From Pelagibius sp. (GTDB taxonomy: Bacteria > Pseudomonadota > Alphaproteobacteria > Kiloniellales > Kiloniellaceae): DNA of 64,000 nt. Position numbers and translations under genes: made by a program. Under the pieces are notes generated by a model. That model was not told the DNA's origin. It saw nothing but the letters and a program-made list of their open reading frames with translations, and ran no database searches. Where the stretch lies: positions 1 to 64,000 of the forward strand of contig NZ_JANQOI010000086.1 of assembly GCF_028289705.1 (NCBI RefSeq), read 5' to 3'. Below, piece after piece: positions 1-8,539 of this stretch (positions within the stretch are counted from its first letter, which is position 1; each line of letters starts with the position of its first letter).

Positions 1-83
1 GCTTGAGCATGTCCTTCCTCGTCGCTCCTAACCGCGGGCCAAATGCGCTCGGACCATGACGGCGAAATGAATGTCAACAGGCC

Positions 84-3000
84 CTAGTCGACAAGCGAAG
101 AGCTGGCGGGCAGCTCGGTTCCCCAGTCACGCTGCCATTTGACCAGCACGCGGCGTGCCGTCTCCGGCGCCGTGCGGTCGTACATGCTGAGGATGGCGGC
201 AATGCGATCGGGATCGCCGTCCGCATCGCCGCCGCGCAGATGGTCGGTAAGCAAAAAGATGGCACCGAAGAGCAGCTTGTCGACGCCCACCGCCCGGCAG
301 GCGATGGCCAGATCCTCACCACCGCCACCGTAGACGACGCGCTGAAGCTGCGGGCTGCGCAGGTCCGTGAGTTCGCTGAACAGCAGCTCGAAGAGCGGCA
401 GATTGCCCTTGCGCAGGGCCTTGACGATGGGATGGGCTGCCGTGCTTTCCTCGTTGCCGAGGGCTGCCGCCTGCACCGCCGCGGCGGTCTGCTCCAGGCT
501 CGGCTCCTCCCCGCCCTCCCCAAGGCGCCCATTGGAGGCAGCAGCCTCGCTCCACTCACCCGGGGTCGTCGCAGCGCCGTTCCGCGCAGCGGCGGAGTCA
601 CTCTTTGCCGTGTCCGGTTCTTCGGCGCCTTGGTCGGCGCCGTTCTTGGCCTCGACGTCGATGACCGGCGACTCTGAGGTTTGTCCTTCCTCGGCACCCG
701 GCCCCGGCAGCGGCGGGTTCAGCAGCAGCGGCGGCGGTGCGACCCGGGGCGGCCCCGCGGGCTGTTCATAGACCACCACCTGCCGTTCGCGGCGCCAGGC
801 CCAGAGGATCAGCGTCAGCAGGAACATCAGACCGATGGCCGACATCATATAGAGCTGCCGCTCTTCGATTCGCGACACCGCCGGCGCGATCGAGGAAACC
901 GGGTCACTCCGCGCTTCCGCCAACTGGGTCTCAAGCACCCGCGTCTCAGCCTCGCGAGCGTCCAGCGCGCCGCCGAGTTGATCCACCTGTGCCTGCAGCT
1001 CTGCGACCTGATCCTGGGCATCACCCAGTTCGCTCACCTGCGCCTGAAGCGTGGCAACTTGTTCCTCGGCCGCGTCCAGCGCGCTGACCTGCGCCTGCAG
1101 CGCGGCGACCTGCTGCTGAGCTTGGTCCAGCTCGCTCACTTGGTCCTGGAGTTCGGCCACCCGTGCCCGGGCCGCATCCAGCTCGCTCACCTGGGCCTGC
1201 AGTGCGGCAACCTGCTGTTGGGCCTCTTCCAGTTCGCTGACCTGGGTCTGCAACTCGGCAACCCGCGCCCGTGCCACATCCAACTCGCTGACCTGGGCCT
1301 GCAACTCGGTTACCCGCTGCTGCGCGGCGTCGAACTCGCCGACCTGAGCCTGCAGCGCGGCAACCTGCTCCTGGGCCGCATCCAACTCGACGACCTGGGC
1401 CTGCAGCGCGGCCACCTGGTCCTGCGCCGCGTCCAACTCGCTGACCTGGGCCTGCAGTGCGGCAACCTGTTCCTGCGCCGCGTCCAGCTCGCTGACCTGG
1501 GCCTGCAGTGCGGCAACCTGGTCCTGGGCCGCATCCAACTCGACGACCTGGGCCTGCAGCGCGGCCACCTGGTCCTGCGCCGCGTCCAACTCGCTGACCT
1601 GGGCCTGCAAGGCGGCGACCTGTTCCTGCGCCGCGTCCAACTCGAAGACCTGGGCCTGCAAGGCGGTGACCTGTTCCTGCGCCGCGTCCAGCTCGACGAC
1701 CTGGGCCTGTAGCGCGGCGACCCGCGCCTGGGCTTCATCCAGTTCGCTGACCTGGGCCTGCAGTTCGGCAACGCGGGCCTGGGCGTCGTCGAGCTCGCTG
1801 ACCTGCGCCCTCAGAATGGCAACCTCCCGTTCCGCCTCGTCCAGCGCCTCGACCCGTTCCTGCAAGGCCGCCACTTCCCGCTCGACCGGCTCAAGCTCGC
1901 TCACCCTGGCCGACAGCGCCGCGACCTGTTCCTCGGCGGCGCTCAGCGCGCGGTCGCGCTTGGCAAGTTCGGCTCTCGGGTCCGGCTGCTCGAGCGCCTC
2001 CTTCACCCTGGCAGCGAAGGCACGAAACTCCGCGGTCTCGGAGGGGCCGGGCCCCAGGTCCGGCTGCAGAAGCAGGGCCTGAAGCGGCAGCTGGTTGGTG
2101 ACGGAACTCTGCAGCGCGCGCTGGGCCTCGAAGGCGGCGGCCTGCTCGACCAGGGCGGCCAGAGTCGGCCCGGCCGCGCTGGTTGCCGGGGCCGCCGGTT
2201 GGACCGCTGGCGGCGTGCGCGCCGCGAGCAGGCGATTGGCCGCCTGCTCCACGGAGTTGGGTTGCTGGCGCCGGCGAAGCTGGGACACCCGCAAGCTGGG
2301 ATCCAACATCAGCCAGCCGCGCGTGACCGCAAATCCGTCGACCAAGGCGACGTAGCTAGACCAGTCACTGCGCAGGGTTTCGGCCGGAACCGCGCCGACG
2401 CGCTCGGCAAAGCCCTGACGCAGCGCGCGGACCTCCGTGAAGGTCCGCATCTGCCGCCGCGCCCAGTCATGGCGCCGCCCTGGGTCGCCCTCGGCGATGC
2501 GCCGCATGGAAAAGCTCAGATAGCTGTCTTTCAGGAAGAAGTAGCGGGCCAACTCGGGCCGGCTGGGCGCGCTGCCTGCCAGCGGACCGAGGGTGCCGGA
2601 GCGCCTGAGATGTTCGTCGAACCAGGGCCAGTCCTGCTGGTTGTTGATCTGCGACAAAGCCTGAATGAGCAACGGCAGCAGCAGGTCGCTCTGCAAGGTC
2701 TCGTTCTGCGCCCGCGTCCGCGCCGAGCGGATCAGGTTCGGCAGCCACGCCCCGTCGAGGTTCTTGTCCAGTTCGACCCGGTCTTCCGCCGTCTTCCAGG
2801 CGGAGCCTTCCGGCAGGTCGACGACCCGGAGGGCCCCCCGGCCCAGCAAGCCGGCCAACTGATCGGCAATGCCCAGGTAGTTTCCCTGCAGCCCGGTCCA
2901 CTGCTCGCTGGCGAAGCTGTTGCGGTCCCGCTCGGCGATTTCGCCGTAGAAAGCGGCGAGGCCGCGAAGCTCGGCGATGGCCGCCCGCAGATCGCCGGCC

Positions 3001-3161
3001 CCCAGAGCATCGGCACGTTGCTGCGTCGACTGGGCGAAGGCCATGGAGGGCAGGGCAAGAGCGAGCAGGACGGCGAGCAGGCCCCCTGCCAAGGCACAAC
3101 CGATCCGTGCCGCCGCGGCATTAGCAGACATCAGACAACGGCTCGATCGCGCCGACCCCAT
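84..3161 (-). CDS. Exported/membrane coiled-coil protein with 17-residue tandem repeats
   Basis: A protein of about 1025 residues with a signal peptide (hydrophobic run then a SMAFAQ cleavage region), a mostly helical region to about residue 400, and about 19 tandem 17-residue units with Val/Leu at positions 1, 4, 8 and 11 (residues 413-735). One transmembrane helix lies near 770-789, followed by an Arg-rich stop-transfer and an acidic Ala/Gly/Glu linker. The last 115 residues or so are globular and helical and faintly resemble DUF2336-type domains. This layout suggests a long periplasmic rod anchored in the inner membrane with a cytoplasmic C-terminus, perhaps an envelope spacer or scaffold. 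The start is uncertain: ATG 3179, 3161 (AAGG just upstream, preferred) and 3131 all keep the signal peptide. It stands alone, upstream of thiQ on the same strand. The function is unknown. Confidence 0.85.
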   Translation of the reverse strand: MGSARSSRCLMSANAAAARIGCALAGGLLAVLLALALPSMAFAQSTQQRADALGAGDLRAAIAELRGLAAFYGEIAERDRNSFASEQWTGLQGNYLGIADQLAGLLGRGALRVVDLPEGSAWKTAEDRVELDKNLDGAWLPNLIRSARTRAQNETLQSDLLLPLLIQALSQINNQQDWPWFDEHLRRSGTLGPLAGSAPSRPELARYFFLKDSYLSFSMRRIAEGDPGRRHDWARRQMRTFTEVRALRQGFAERVGAVPAETLRSDWSSYVALVDGFAVTRGWLMLDPSLRVSQLRRRQQPNSVEQAANRLLAARTPPAVQPAAPATSAAGPTLAALVEQAAAFEAQRALQSSVTNQLPLQALLLQPDLGPGPSETAEFRAFAARVKEALEQPDPRAELAKRDRALSAAEEQVAALSARVSELEPVEREVAALQERVEALDEAEREVAILRAQVSELDDAQARVAELQAQVSELDEAQARVAALQAQVVELDAAQEQVTALQAQVFELDAAQEQVAALQAQVSELDAAQDQVAALQAQVVELDAAQDQVAALQAQVSELDAAQEQVAALQAQVSELDAAQDQVAALQAQVVELDAAQEQVAALQAQVGEFDAAQQRVTELQAQVSELDVARARVAELQTQVSELEEAQQQVAALQAQVSELDAARARVAELQDQVSELDQAQQQVAALQAQVSALDAAEEQVATLQAQVSELGDAQDQVAELQAQVDQLGGALDAREAETRVLETQLAEARSDPVSSIAPAVSRIEERQLYMMSAIGLMFLLTLILWAWRRERQVVVYEQPAGPPRVAPPPLLLNPPLPGPGAEEGQTSESPVIDVEAKNGADQGAEEPDTAKSDSAAARNGAATTPGEWSEAAASNGRLGEGGEEPSLEQTAAAVQAAALGNEESTAAHPIVKALRKGNLPLFELLFSELTDLRSPQLQRVVYGGGGEDLAIACRAVGVDKLLFGAIFLLTDHLRGGDADGDPDRIAAILSMYDRTAPETARRVLVKWQRDWGTELPASSSLVD
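957..1925 (-). repeat. 51-bp coding tandem repeats (about 19 copies of a 17-residue unit)
   Basis: Nineteen consecutive 51-nt units run in frame without a break inside the large coiled-coil gene. The central copies, roughly 1320-1700, are nearly identical at DNA level, while those at both ends have diverged. This is the usual pattern of an array growing by unequal exchange. The unit consensus begins VAALQAQV and ends with SELDAAQ plus two polar residues. Confidence 0.9.
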
Positions 3162-3320
3162 CGCACCTTGCACAGCCATCTTTTGACGGCAACTTTATCG
3201 GTTGTTCCCTCCGCTCGCCCCGGTCGGCGCCAGAATCCATCGCCGGGCGGGCCGCCTCATGCCCGCCAAACTATCGCATTTCCGCCGCTGCGGGTAGTGT
3301 CAGGGACGGGCGAAGCCGGA

Positions 3321-4058
3321 TCAGCCGTCGCTTTCTATCGGCTGTTGAACGCCAAGGAAACTGCGCAACACAGCCGGTTCGGTCCGCGCCAGCAGCTCCG
3401 CAGTCGCACCCTCTGCGAGAACCCGGCCATCATGCAGAAAGGCGGTCCTGGCGGCGATGCGCAGCGCGTCCTGGGGGTTGTGGCTGACCAGGACCACCGT
3501 CAGCCCGTGCTCAATTCTCAGTTGATCGACGAGATCCAGCATGCCGAGGCGCAGGCCCGGGTCGAGAGCCGAGAAAGGCTCGTCCAACAGCAGCAGGGGC
3601 CGGCGCCGCACCAGGCTGCGGGCCAGGGCGACCCTTTGCCGCTGTCCGCCCGAGAGCTGCGCCGGCAGGCGCTGCTCGAGGCCCGCGAGCCCGACTCGCT
3701 GCAGCGCCTGGAGGACGGCATCGCGCTGGTCCGGGCGCAGGCGCAGGCCGGGATCGAGACCGAGACCGACATTCTGAAAGACCGTGAGGTGGGCGAAGAG
3801 GTTGTGCTCCTGAAACAGGCTGGTGACCGGGCGCTCGGCAGGGCTCAGCGCCGTCACCTCGCGGCCGTCGATGGCGATTCGTCCGGCAGTGGGCGTTTCG
3901 AATCCGGCGATCAGACTCAGCAGCGTGGATTTGCCCGCGCCGCTGGGCCCCAGCAACGCAAGGCATTCGCCGCGCGGGACGGTGAGGTCGAAGACCATGG
4001 TCATGTCTTCGTACTGAAAGCTCAGGTTCGAAACCTCAAGCACGGCCCTGCGCCCCAT
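3321..4058 (-). CDS. thiQ: Thiamine ABC transporter, ATP-binding protein
   Basis: The 245-residue protein is a complete ABC ATPase: Walker A GPSGAGKS at residues 37-44, signature LSGGQRQRV, and Walker B LLLLDEP followed by an SALDP D-loop and an H-loop SHNP. Length and opening fit ThiQ, which drives import of thiamine, thiamine phosphate and TPP through ThiP with the binding protein ThiB. It is the last gene of thiBPQ and its start overlaps the 3' end of thiP by 23 nt, so translation is probably coupled. The start codon sits inside a triple 15-nt repeat. Expression should follow the TPP riboswitch upstream of thiB. Confidence 0.95.
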   Translation of the reverse strand: MGRRAVLEVSNLSFQYEDMTMVFDLTVPRGECLALLGPSGAGKSTLLSLIAGFETPTAGRIAIDGREVTALSPAERPVTSLFQEHNLFAHLTVFQNVGLGLDPGLRLRPDQRDAVLQALQRVGLAGLEQRLPAQLSGGQRQRVALARSLVRRRPLLLLDEPFSALDPGLRLGMLDLVDQLRIEHGLTVVLVSHNPQDALRIAARTAFLHDGRVLAEGATAELLARTEPAVLRSFLGVQQPIESDG

Positions 4059-5679
4059 ATCCCTGCGCCCCGTATCCCTGCGCCCCGTGTCGCGGCCACA
4101 GGCGGGCGCGCCCGAGGCCGTACTCGATGGTTAGGAACAGCAGCAGGCAGAGCAGCGACAGGACCGCCGCGATCACCGCTGCCTCAGCCATGCGGAACCC
4201 GCCCATGGCCTGATAGAGCAGCAGCGGCAGGGTGGTGAGATCCTGGCTGCCGAAGAGGGCGATGACCCCCAGATCCCCCAGGGACAGCGTCGCCGCCACC
4301 GCCAGCGCCAGGGCGACCGGGCGGCGCAGGTTGGGCCATTCGACGAGGCGCAGGCGGCTCCAGCCGGCGATGCCCAGGCTCTGGCAGAGCCGGTCGTGTT
4401 TTTGCGCTTCCTCCATCATCGGCCCTCCCAGGAAGCGCACCACGAAGGGCAGCGCCATCAGCGCGTTCACTAGGATCACCAGCGGCAGGCCCAGGGCGAA
4501 GACATCGGTGAAGGGGCGCAGCAGGACGAAAAGCCCGGTGGCCAGCACGAAGGGCGGCACCACCAGAATGAGCGAGGCGGAGAGCTCGAGCCGCGCGGCC
4601 GCCTGCGCGCGCAGCAGGCGGTGACGCAGAATCCTGCTGCTGACCAGCAGCGCGGCGCCCAGCAGCAGCGCCAGGCTGGCGGCGGAGAGTGCGATGATCA
4701 GCGACTGGCCGAGCGCCCGCCAGAGCCGCGGGTCTGTCAAAACCTCCGTCGCCTTTGGATTGAACCCGGCGACCGCCACCGCCGCCAGCGGCAGGACCAC
4801 CAAGAACACAGCAAAGCCGATGACGGCGGCATCGCCGAGCCGTCCGGCCCAGCCGGCACGGTCCGGGCGTTCGTAGACCCGGCCCTCGGTCAGGGTCAGG
4901 CTTGCGGGCAGCGAGAGGCGCAGCAGCGCCAGGACGATGCCGCCGCAGAGCAGAAGCTGCACCAGCGCCAGGGCGACGGCGCGGCCGAGGTCGAAGTCGA
5001 AGCGCAGGGCCTGGTAGACGGCGACCTCCAGGGTCGTCGCCCGCGGCCCACCGCCGAGGGTCAGCACCACGGCAAAGGAGGTGAAGCAGAGCATGAAGAC
5101 GAGGCCCGCCACCCCCGGCAGCACGCCGCGCATGGCCGGCCATTCGATGAGCCGGAAGATGTCGCGGGAGCGCAGACCGTACTGGCTGGCCACCCGCCAG
5201 CTTTCCGGCGGCACGCTCTCCAGGGCCTGCAAGAGCACCCGGGCGATGAAGGGCATGTTGAAGAAGCAGTGGCCGATGAGGATGCCGCCCAGGCCGTAGA
5301 GATAGTGGGTGCCGGAGAAGCCCATCAGTTCCAGGCCGTCGTTCAGCCAGCCGCGGCGGCCATGCACCGCGACGATGCCGAAGATGGCGACGATCACCGG
5401 CACCACCAGGGAGAGCGAAAAGAGCCGCAGCAGCAGGCCGCGTCCGGGAAACTGCCGCCGCGCCAAGGCACGGGCCAGCGGAATCGCCAGCCCCGCCGAC
5501 AGCAGGGTGGAAAGAGCGGCCTGCCAGAGCGTGAACCAGGCCACCCGCCAGAGGTAGGCCTCCCCCAGGTTGTCGGCCAGGTTCAGGCTTCCGGCGGTGA
5601 TCCCCAGCGCCGCCAGGGCGCCGCCTACCAGCAACAGCACCAGGCCCAGAGCGAGACTCGCCGGCAGCCACCAGGGCAT
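4036..5679 (-). CDS. thiP: Thiamine ABC transporter, permease protein
   Basis: A 547-residue integral membrane protein with about 12 hydrophobic segments in two homologous halves, each carrying a binding-protein-dependent permease (EAA-type) loop. This fused double permease is typical of ThiP. It lies between the binding protein gene and thiQ in the canonical order. The C-terminus is odd: a 15-nt sequence repeated three times at 4046-4090 adds three copies of a GYGAQ-like pentapeptide just before the stop. The first repeat also covers the thiQ start region. Confidence 0.95.
   Translation of the reverse strand: MPWWLPASLALGLVLLLVGGALAALGITAGSLNLADNLGEAYLWRVAWFTLWQAALSTLLSAGLAIPLARALARRQFPGRGLLLRLFSLSLVVPVIVAIFGIVAVHGRRGWLNDGLELMGFSGTHYLYGLGGILIGHCFFNMPFIARVLLQALESVPPESWRVASQYGLRSRDIFRLIEWPAMRGVLPGVAGLVFMLCFTSFAVVLTLGGGPRATTLEVAVYQALRFDFDLGRAVALALVQLLLCGGIVLALLRLSLPASLTLTEGRVYERPDRAGWAGRLGDAAVIGFAVFLVVLPLAAVAVAGFNPKATEVLTDPRLWRALGQSLIIALSAASLALLLGAALLVSSRILRHRLLRAQAAARLELSASLILVVPPFVLATGLFVLLRPFTDVFALGLPLVILVNALMALPFVVRFLGGPMMEEAQKHDRLCQSLGIAGWSRLRLVEWPNLRRPVALALAVAATLSLGDLGVIALFGSQDLTTLPLLLYQAMGGFRMAEAAVIAAVLSLLCLLLFLTIEYGLGRARLWPRHGAQGYGAQGYGAQGRA
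4046..4090 (-). repeat. Three 15-nt tandem repeats at the thiP/thiQ junction
   Basis: On the plus strand the unit reads CCCTGCGCCCC followed by ATAT, GTAT or GTGT, at 4046-4060, 4061-4075 and 4076-4090. It is coding in the thiP frame and one copy contains the thiQ start codon. Confidence 0.9.
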
Positions 5680-5717
5680 GGTCCGTCTCGGCCTGTGCCG
5701 GGTCTATCGCAAACGGG

Positions 5718-6734
5718 TCAGCGGCTGACGGCCTGCAGCCATTCCTCGATCCAGGCCTTGCGGTTGTCGGCCACCTCTTGGGGGCGGAACAGCAGCGGGC
5801 GGGTGGGATCGACCAGCTTGTCGTAGTCCGCCGGCAGGCCCTCGGGCAGATCGATCACGGGATACATCCAGTTGCCGGTGGGAATCGCCTCTTGGAAGCC
5901 CGGACCGATCATGAAGGCGAGGAAGCGGCGGGCCAGTTCCGGCTCGCGCGCCGCCTTGGTCACCGCCGCCACCTCGACCTGCATGTAATGCCCCTCCTCG
6001 AAGGCGGCGGCCTGGTAGCGTTCGGTCTCCTCGGCGATCATGTGATAGGCCGGCGAGGTGGTGTAGCTCAGCACCAGCGGCGCCTCGCCCTCCAGGAACA
6101 GGCCATAGGCCTCGCTCCAGCCTTTGGTGGTGGTCACGGTCTTGCGCGCCAGCTTCTCCCAGGCCTCCGGCGCCCGCTCGCCGTAGACCGCCCGCACCCA
6201 GAGCATCAGCCCCAGGCCCGGAGTCGAGGTGCGGGGGTCCTGGACGATGATCTTCAGATCGTCCGGCGCCTCGACCAATTCCTTCAGGCTCGCCGGCGGC
6301 GCCTCCAGCGCCTCGGTGTCGTAGACGAAGGCGAAGTAGCCGTAGTCGAACGGCAGGAAGGTGTCGTCGGTCCAGTCGATGGGCAGCGTCAGCCCCTCGG
6401 TGGCGACCCCGTGGGGCGCCAGCAGGTCAGTCGCCGCCGCCTCGGCCATGAGGTTGAGGTCGAGCCCCAGGATGACGTCGGCCTTGCTGGAGGCGCCCTC
6501 CAGACGCAGGCGGCTCAGGATGCCGCCGGAGTGGTCGATGGCCACGAAGTCGAGCATACAGTCGCAGTCCGCCTCGAAAGCCTCCTTGATGCGCGGGCCC
6601 GGCCCCCAGTCGGAGGTGAAGGCGTTGTAGGTATAGACCGTCAGGCGCTTCTTCTCCTCGGCGGCCTCCGCCGGCGGGGACAGAACGGCCGCCAGCCCGA
6701 GGGCGAAGGCGGCGAGAGTCGTGAGGTGGCGCAT
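5718..6734 (-). CDS. thiB: Thiamine-binding periplasmic protein of ABC transporter
   Basis: The 338-residue periplasmic binding protein begins with a clear signal peptide ending near AEAAEE and continues with the LTVYTYNAF opening usual for ThiB/TbpA. ATG 6734 was chosen because a GGAG ribosome site lies just upstream. A longer reading from 6839 would translate the 3' part of the TPP riboswitch and place about 35 residues before the signal peptide. It is the first gene of thiBPQ; it captures thiamine or its phosphates in the periplasm and delivers them to ThiPQ. Confidence 0.94.
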   Translation of the reverse strand: MRHLTTLAAFALGLAAVLSPPAEAAEEKKRLTVYTYNAFTSDWGPGPRIKEAFEADCDCMLDFVAIDHSGGILSRLRLEGASSKADVILGLDLNLMAEAAATDLLAPHGVATEGLTLPIDWTDDTFLPFDYGYFAFVYDTEALEAPPASLKELVEAPDDLKIIVQDPRTSTPGLGLMLWVRAVYGERAPEAWEKLARKTVTTTKGWSEAYGLFLEGEAPLVLSYTTSPAYHMIAEETERYQAAAFEEGHYMQVEVAAVTKAAREPELARRFLAFMIGPGFQEAIPTGNWMYPVIDLPEGLPADYDKLVDPTRPLLFRPQEVADNRKAWIEEWLQAVSR

Positions 6735-6800
6735 GTCATCGCTCCATAACGCTATGGGGCGGCTGGTTTTGAGGTGGGGTCTTGGCTGGGGAGCCGTCCG

Positions 6801-6899
6801 CTCAAATCCCTCCGCCGGCATTACCCGGATCAGGTTCATCGGGTTGCCGGGCGGTCAGCCGCGCCGGTCTCTCAGCCCCTTATCGGGCACCCCGTTGAG
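6801..6899 (-). ncRNA. TPP riboswitch (THI element)
   Basis: Read on the minus strand, the segment has the conserved THI-box blocks in order: GGGGTGCCC, GGCTGAGA, and ACCCGATGAACCTGATCCGG running into GTAATGCCGGCGGAGGGA. Closing stem P1 can form from CTCAA (6895-6899) and TTGAG (6801-6805). It lies 67 nt upstream of thiB. TPP binding is expected to repress thiBPQ; the short distance to the thiB start favours control of translation initiation or a nearby terminator. Confidence 0.97.
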
Positions 6900-7075
6900 T
6901 TCTACCTGAGACTAGGCTGCGCCTCCCGCCTTTGCAAGACCACGCTTGGCGCACTGGCCACGGCCGGCCTGTCGGTTGTATCCAGCCGACCAGCATCCAT
7001 ATTTCGATAAGCAGCGAAACATAGATCGGCGTTGCTGTGCTCTAACGGGGCCGCGAACAAATGGGAGCCCTGGCC

Positions 7076-7399
7076 ATGATCACCTGCTTCATCCGCTACG
7101 AGATCGACCCTTTCAAGAAGGAACAGTTCGAGGCCTACGCCCGCACCTGGGGCCAGGCCATTCCGCGCTGCGGCGCCAACCTCATCGGCTACTTCGCCCC
7201 CCACGAGGGCTCCGCCACCACCGCTTACGGGGTCTACAGCATCGCCAGCCTGGCAGACTACGAGGCCTACCGCGCGCGGCTGCAGGCCGACCCCCTGGGC
7301 CAGGAGAACTATCGCTTCGCCCGCGAGGAGCGCTTCATCCGCCGCGAGGAGCGCATCTTCCTGCGCCTCGCCTCAGCCCCCCACGCCGAGCCGGGCTGA
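7076..7399 (+). CDS. NIPSNAP family protein
   Basis: About 107 residues opening with MITCFIRYEID and followed by the F..YA..W motif, a ferredoxin-like alpha+beta barrel typical of the NIPSNAP family. The Cys-Gly-Ala-Asn and RARLQADP segments also fit. Bacterial members are small, probably dimeric, and mostly without an assigned reaction. An in-frame ATG at 7061 is an alternative start. The acetyltransferase gene follows 92 nt downstream on the same strand. Confidence 0.8.
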   Translation: MITCFIRYEIDPFKKEQFEAYARTWGQAIPRCGANLIGYFAPHEGSATTAYGVYSIASLADYEAYRARLQADPLGQENYRFAREERFIRREERIFLRLASAPHAEPG

Positions 7400-7491
7400 G
7401 TGGTCCTCACCCTTTTTCCGATCTGGCCCTTGCCCGGCGGACCGGCGGAGGGCATCTGGGGAGCAGCCGCGCCAGACGAGCCCGCTTCACC

Positions 7492-8211
7492 ATGCCCGAC
7501 GACCCGAACCCTACCGACCTGCCCCTGGGAGCCCCACTGCCCGGTTGGACAGCGCGCCCGCGCCCGCCGCGCAGCCCCATGGAGGGCCGGACCTGCCGCA
7601 TCGAGCCGCTGGACCCCGCCGTCCACGGCGCCGACCTCTTCGAGGCTTATCGGGCGGACCGTCAGGGGCGGGTCTGGACCTACCTGCCCGCCGGGCCCTT
7701 CGCCACCATGGAGGACTTCCACGCCTGGCTGACCGAGACCTGCCTGGGCGACGACCCCTTCTTCCACGCGGTGATCGACCGGCAAAGCGGCAAGGCCCTG
7801 GGGGTCGCCAGCTACCTGCGCATCGAGCCGGCGGTGGGGGTGATCGAGGTGGGCTACATCACCTTCTCCCCCGCCCTGCAGCGCACGGTGATGTCCACCG
7901 AGGCCATGTATCTGATGATGCGCCGGGTCTTCGACGAGCTGGGCTATCGCCGCTATGAGTGGAAGTGCAACGCCCTCAATGCCCCCTCCTGCACCGCTGC
8001 CGAGCGCCTGGGCTTCACCTTCGAGGGCATCTTCCGCCAGGCCACCATCTCCAAGGGCCGCAACCGCGACACCGCCTGGTACTCCATCCTCGACAAGGAA
8101 TGGCCCCGGGCCAATGCCGCCTTCGAAGCCTGGCTGGACCCGGCCAACTTCGACGCCGAGGGCCGGCAGATCAGATCGCTGGCGGCGATCCGGATGGCGC
8201 TGAACCCCTGA
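7492..8211 (+). CDS. GNAT family N-acetyltransferase (RimJ/RimL type)
   Basis: The 239-residue protein has the RimL-like GNAT layout: an N-terminal EGRTCRIEPLD strand, a central GVASYLRIEP...IEVGYITFSP core, and the C-terminal Y-E-W-K-C-N-x-x-N-x-x-S and AERLGFTFEGIFR segments characteristic of this subfamily. It should transfer acetyl from acetyl-CoA to an amine of a protein, peptide or small molecule; the substrate cannot be read from sequence. ATG 7492 is the first start that gives the family's usual length. It is the last host-like gene before the AT-rich island. Confidence 0.88.
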   Translation: MPDDPNPTDLPLGAPLPGWTARPRPPRSPMEGRTCRIEPLDPAVHGADLFEAYRADRQGRVWTYLPAGPFATMEDFHAWLTETCLGDDPFFHAVIDRQSGKALGVASYLRIEPAVGVIEVGYITFSPALQRTVMSTEAMYLMMRRVFDELGYRRYEWKCNALNAPSCTAAERLGFTFEGIFRQATISKGRNRDTAWYSILDKEWPRANAAFEAWLDPANFDAEGRQIRSLAAIRMALNP

Positions 8212-8539
8212 AGGTAGACGTGCCACCGGTGTTTCTTCGCGTTCCCGGTAAGCCACAGCAAATCAGAAGCTGTGGGAGCGTTTCACGGCATGACTTCTCG
8301 CAAGCGCGAACAACAGCATTCTCAACGATGTTGTGGGAATTACAACACTCTGTGCTTTGACAGATCGAGAGCCTTAATGCCTAAACGCCTCCAAGTGATT
8401 TCATCCAAAAGGTGCCTTCATCCAACCAGTTACGGTCTGCTTGAATGCCAATGTCTCAAGTTGATACGGTTGCTGGCGATCTTCAATCGCTGCGCGTATA
8501 GTGCAGTGCTATGCACTCATCTCCGATCCGAGTCGCCAG
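8212..8539. other. AT-richer island left flank and NACHT gene upstream region
   Basis: Composition changes within the first 100 nt after the acetyltransferase gene, from strongly GC-rich to mixed. No tRNA, integrase or convincing direct repeat is seen. The stretch holds an imperfect palindrome at 8310-8334 (half-sites ACAACAGCATT and AACGATGTTGT, 9 of 11 matched) and a possible promoter/operator at 8497-8517. Confidence 0.5.
8497..8517 (+). promoter_or_regulatory. Possible promoter -10 with overlapping inverted repeat, NACHT gene
   Basis: TATAGT at 8497-8502 matches the sigma-70 -10 consensus in 5 of 6 positions. It is overlapped by a perfect inverted repeat AGTGCA-N6-TGCACT (8500-8517), where transcription would start. 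No good -35 hexamer is seen at 16-18 nt, so an activator or weak basal expression is possible. The ATG at 8540 would lie about 30 nt into the transcript. Confidence 0.35.

Noticed and set aside
957..1925. Regular repeats resembling a CRISPR or satellite array
   Set aside because: The units are 51 nt with no spacers, stay in one open frame and encode a coiled coil, so they are coding repeats.
2199..4238. Long plus-strand frame opposite the coiled-coil and thiQ genes
   Set aside because: It is a GC-rich shadow frame spanning two real minus-strand genes, with no protein family character.
6735..6839. N-terminal extension of ThiB
   Set aside because: It overlaps the conserved THI core, puts residues before the signal peptide and lacks a ribosome site, whereas ATG 6734 has GGAG upstream.
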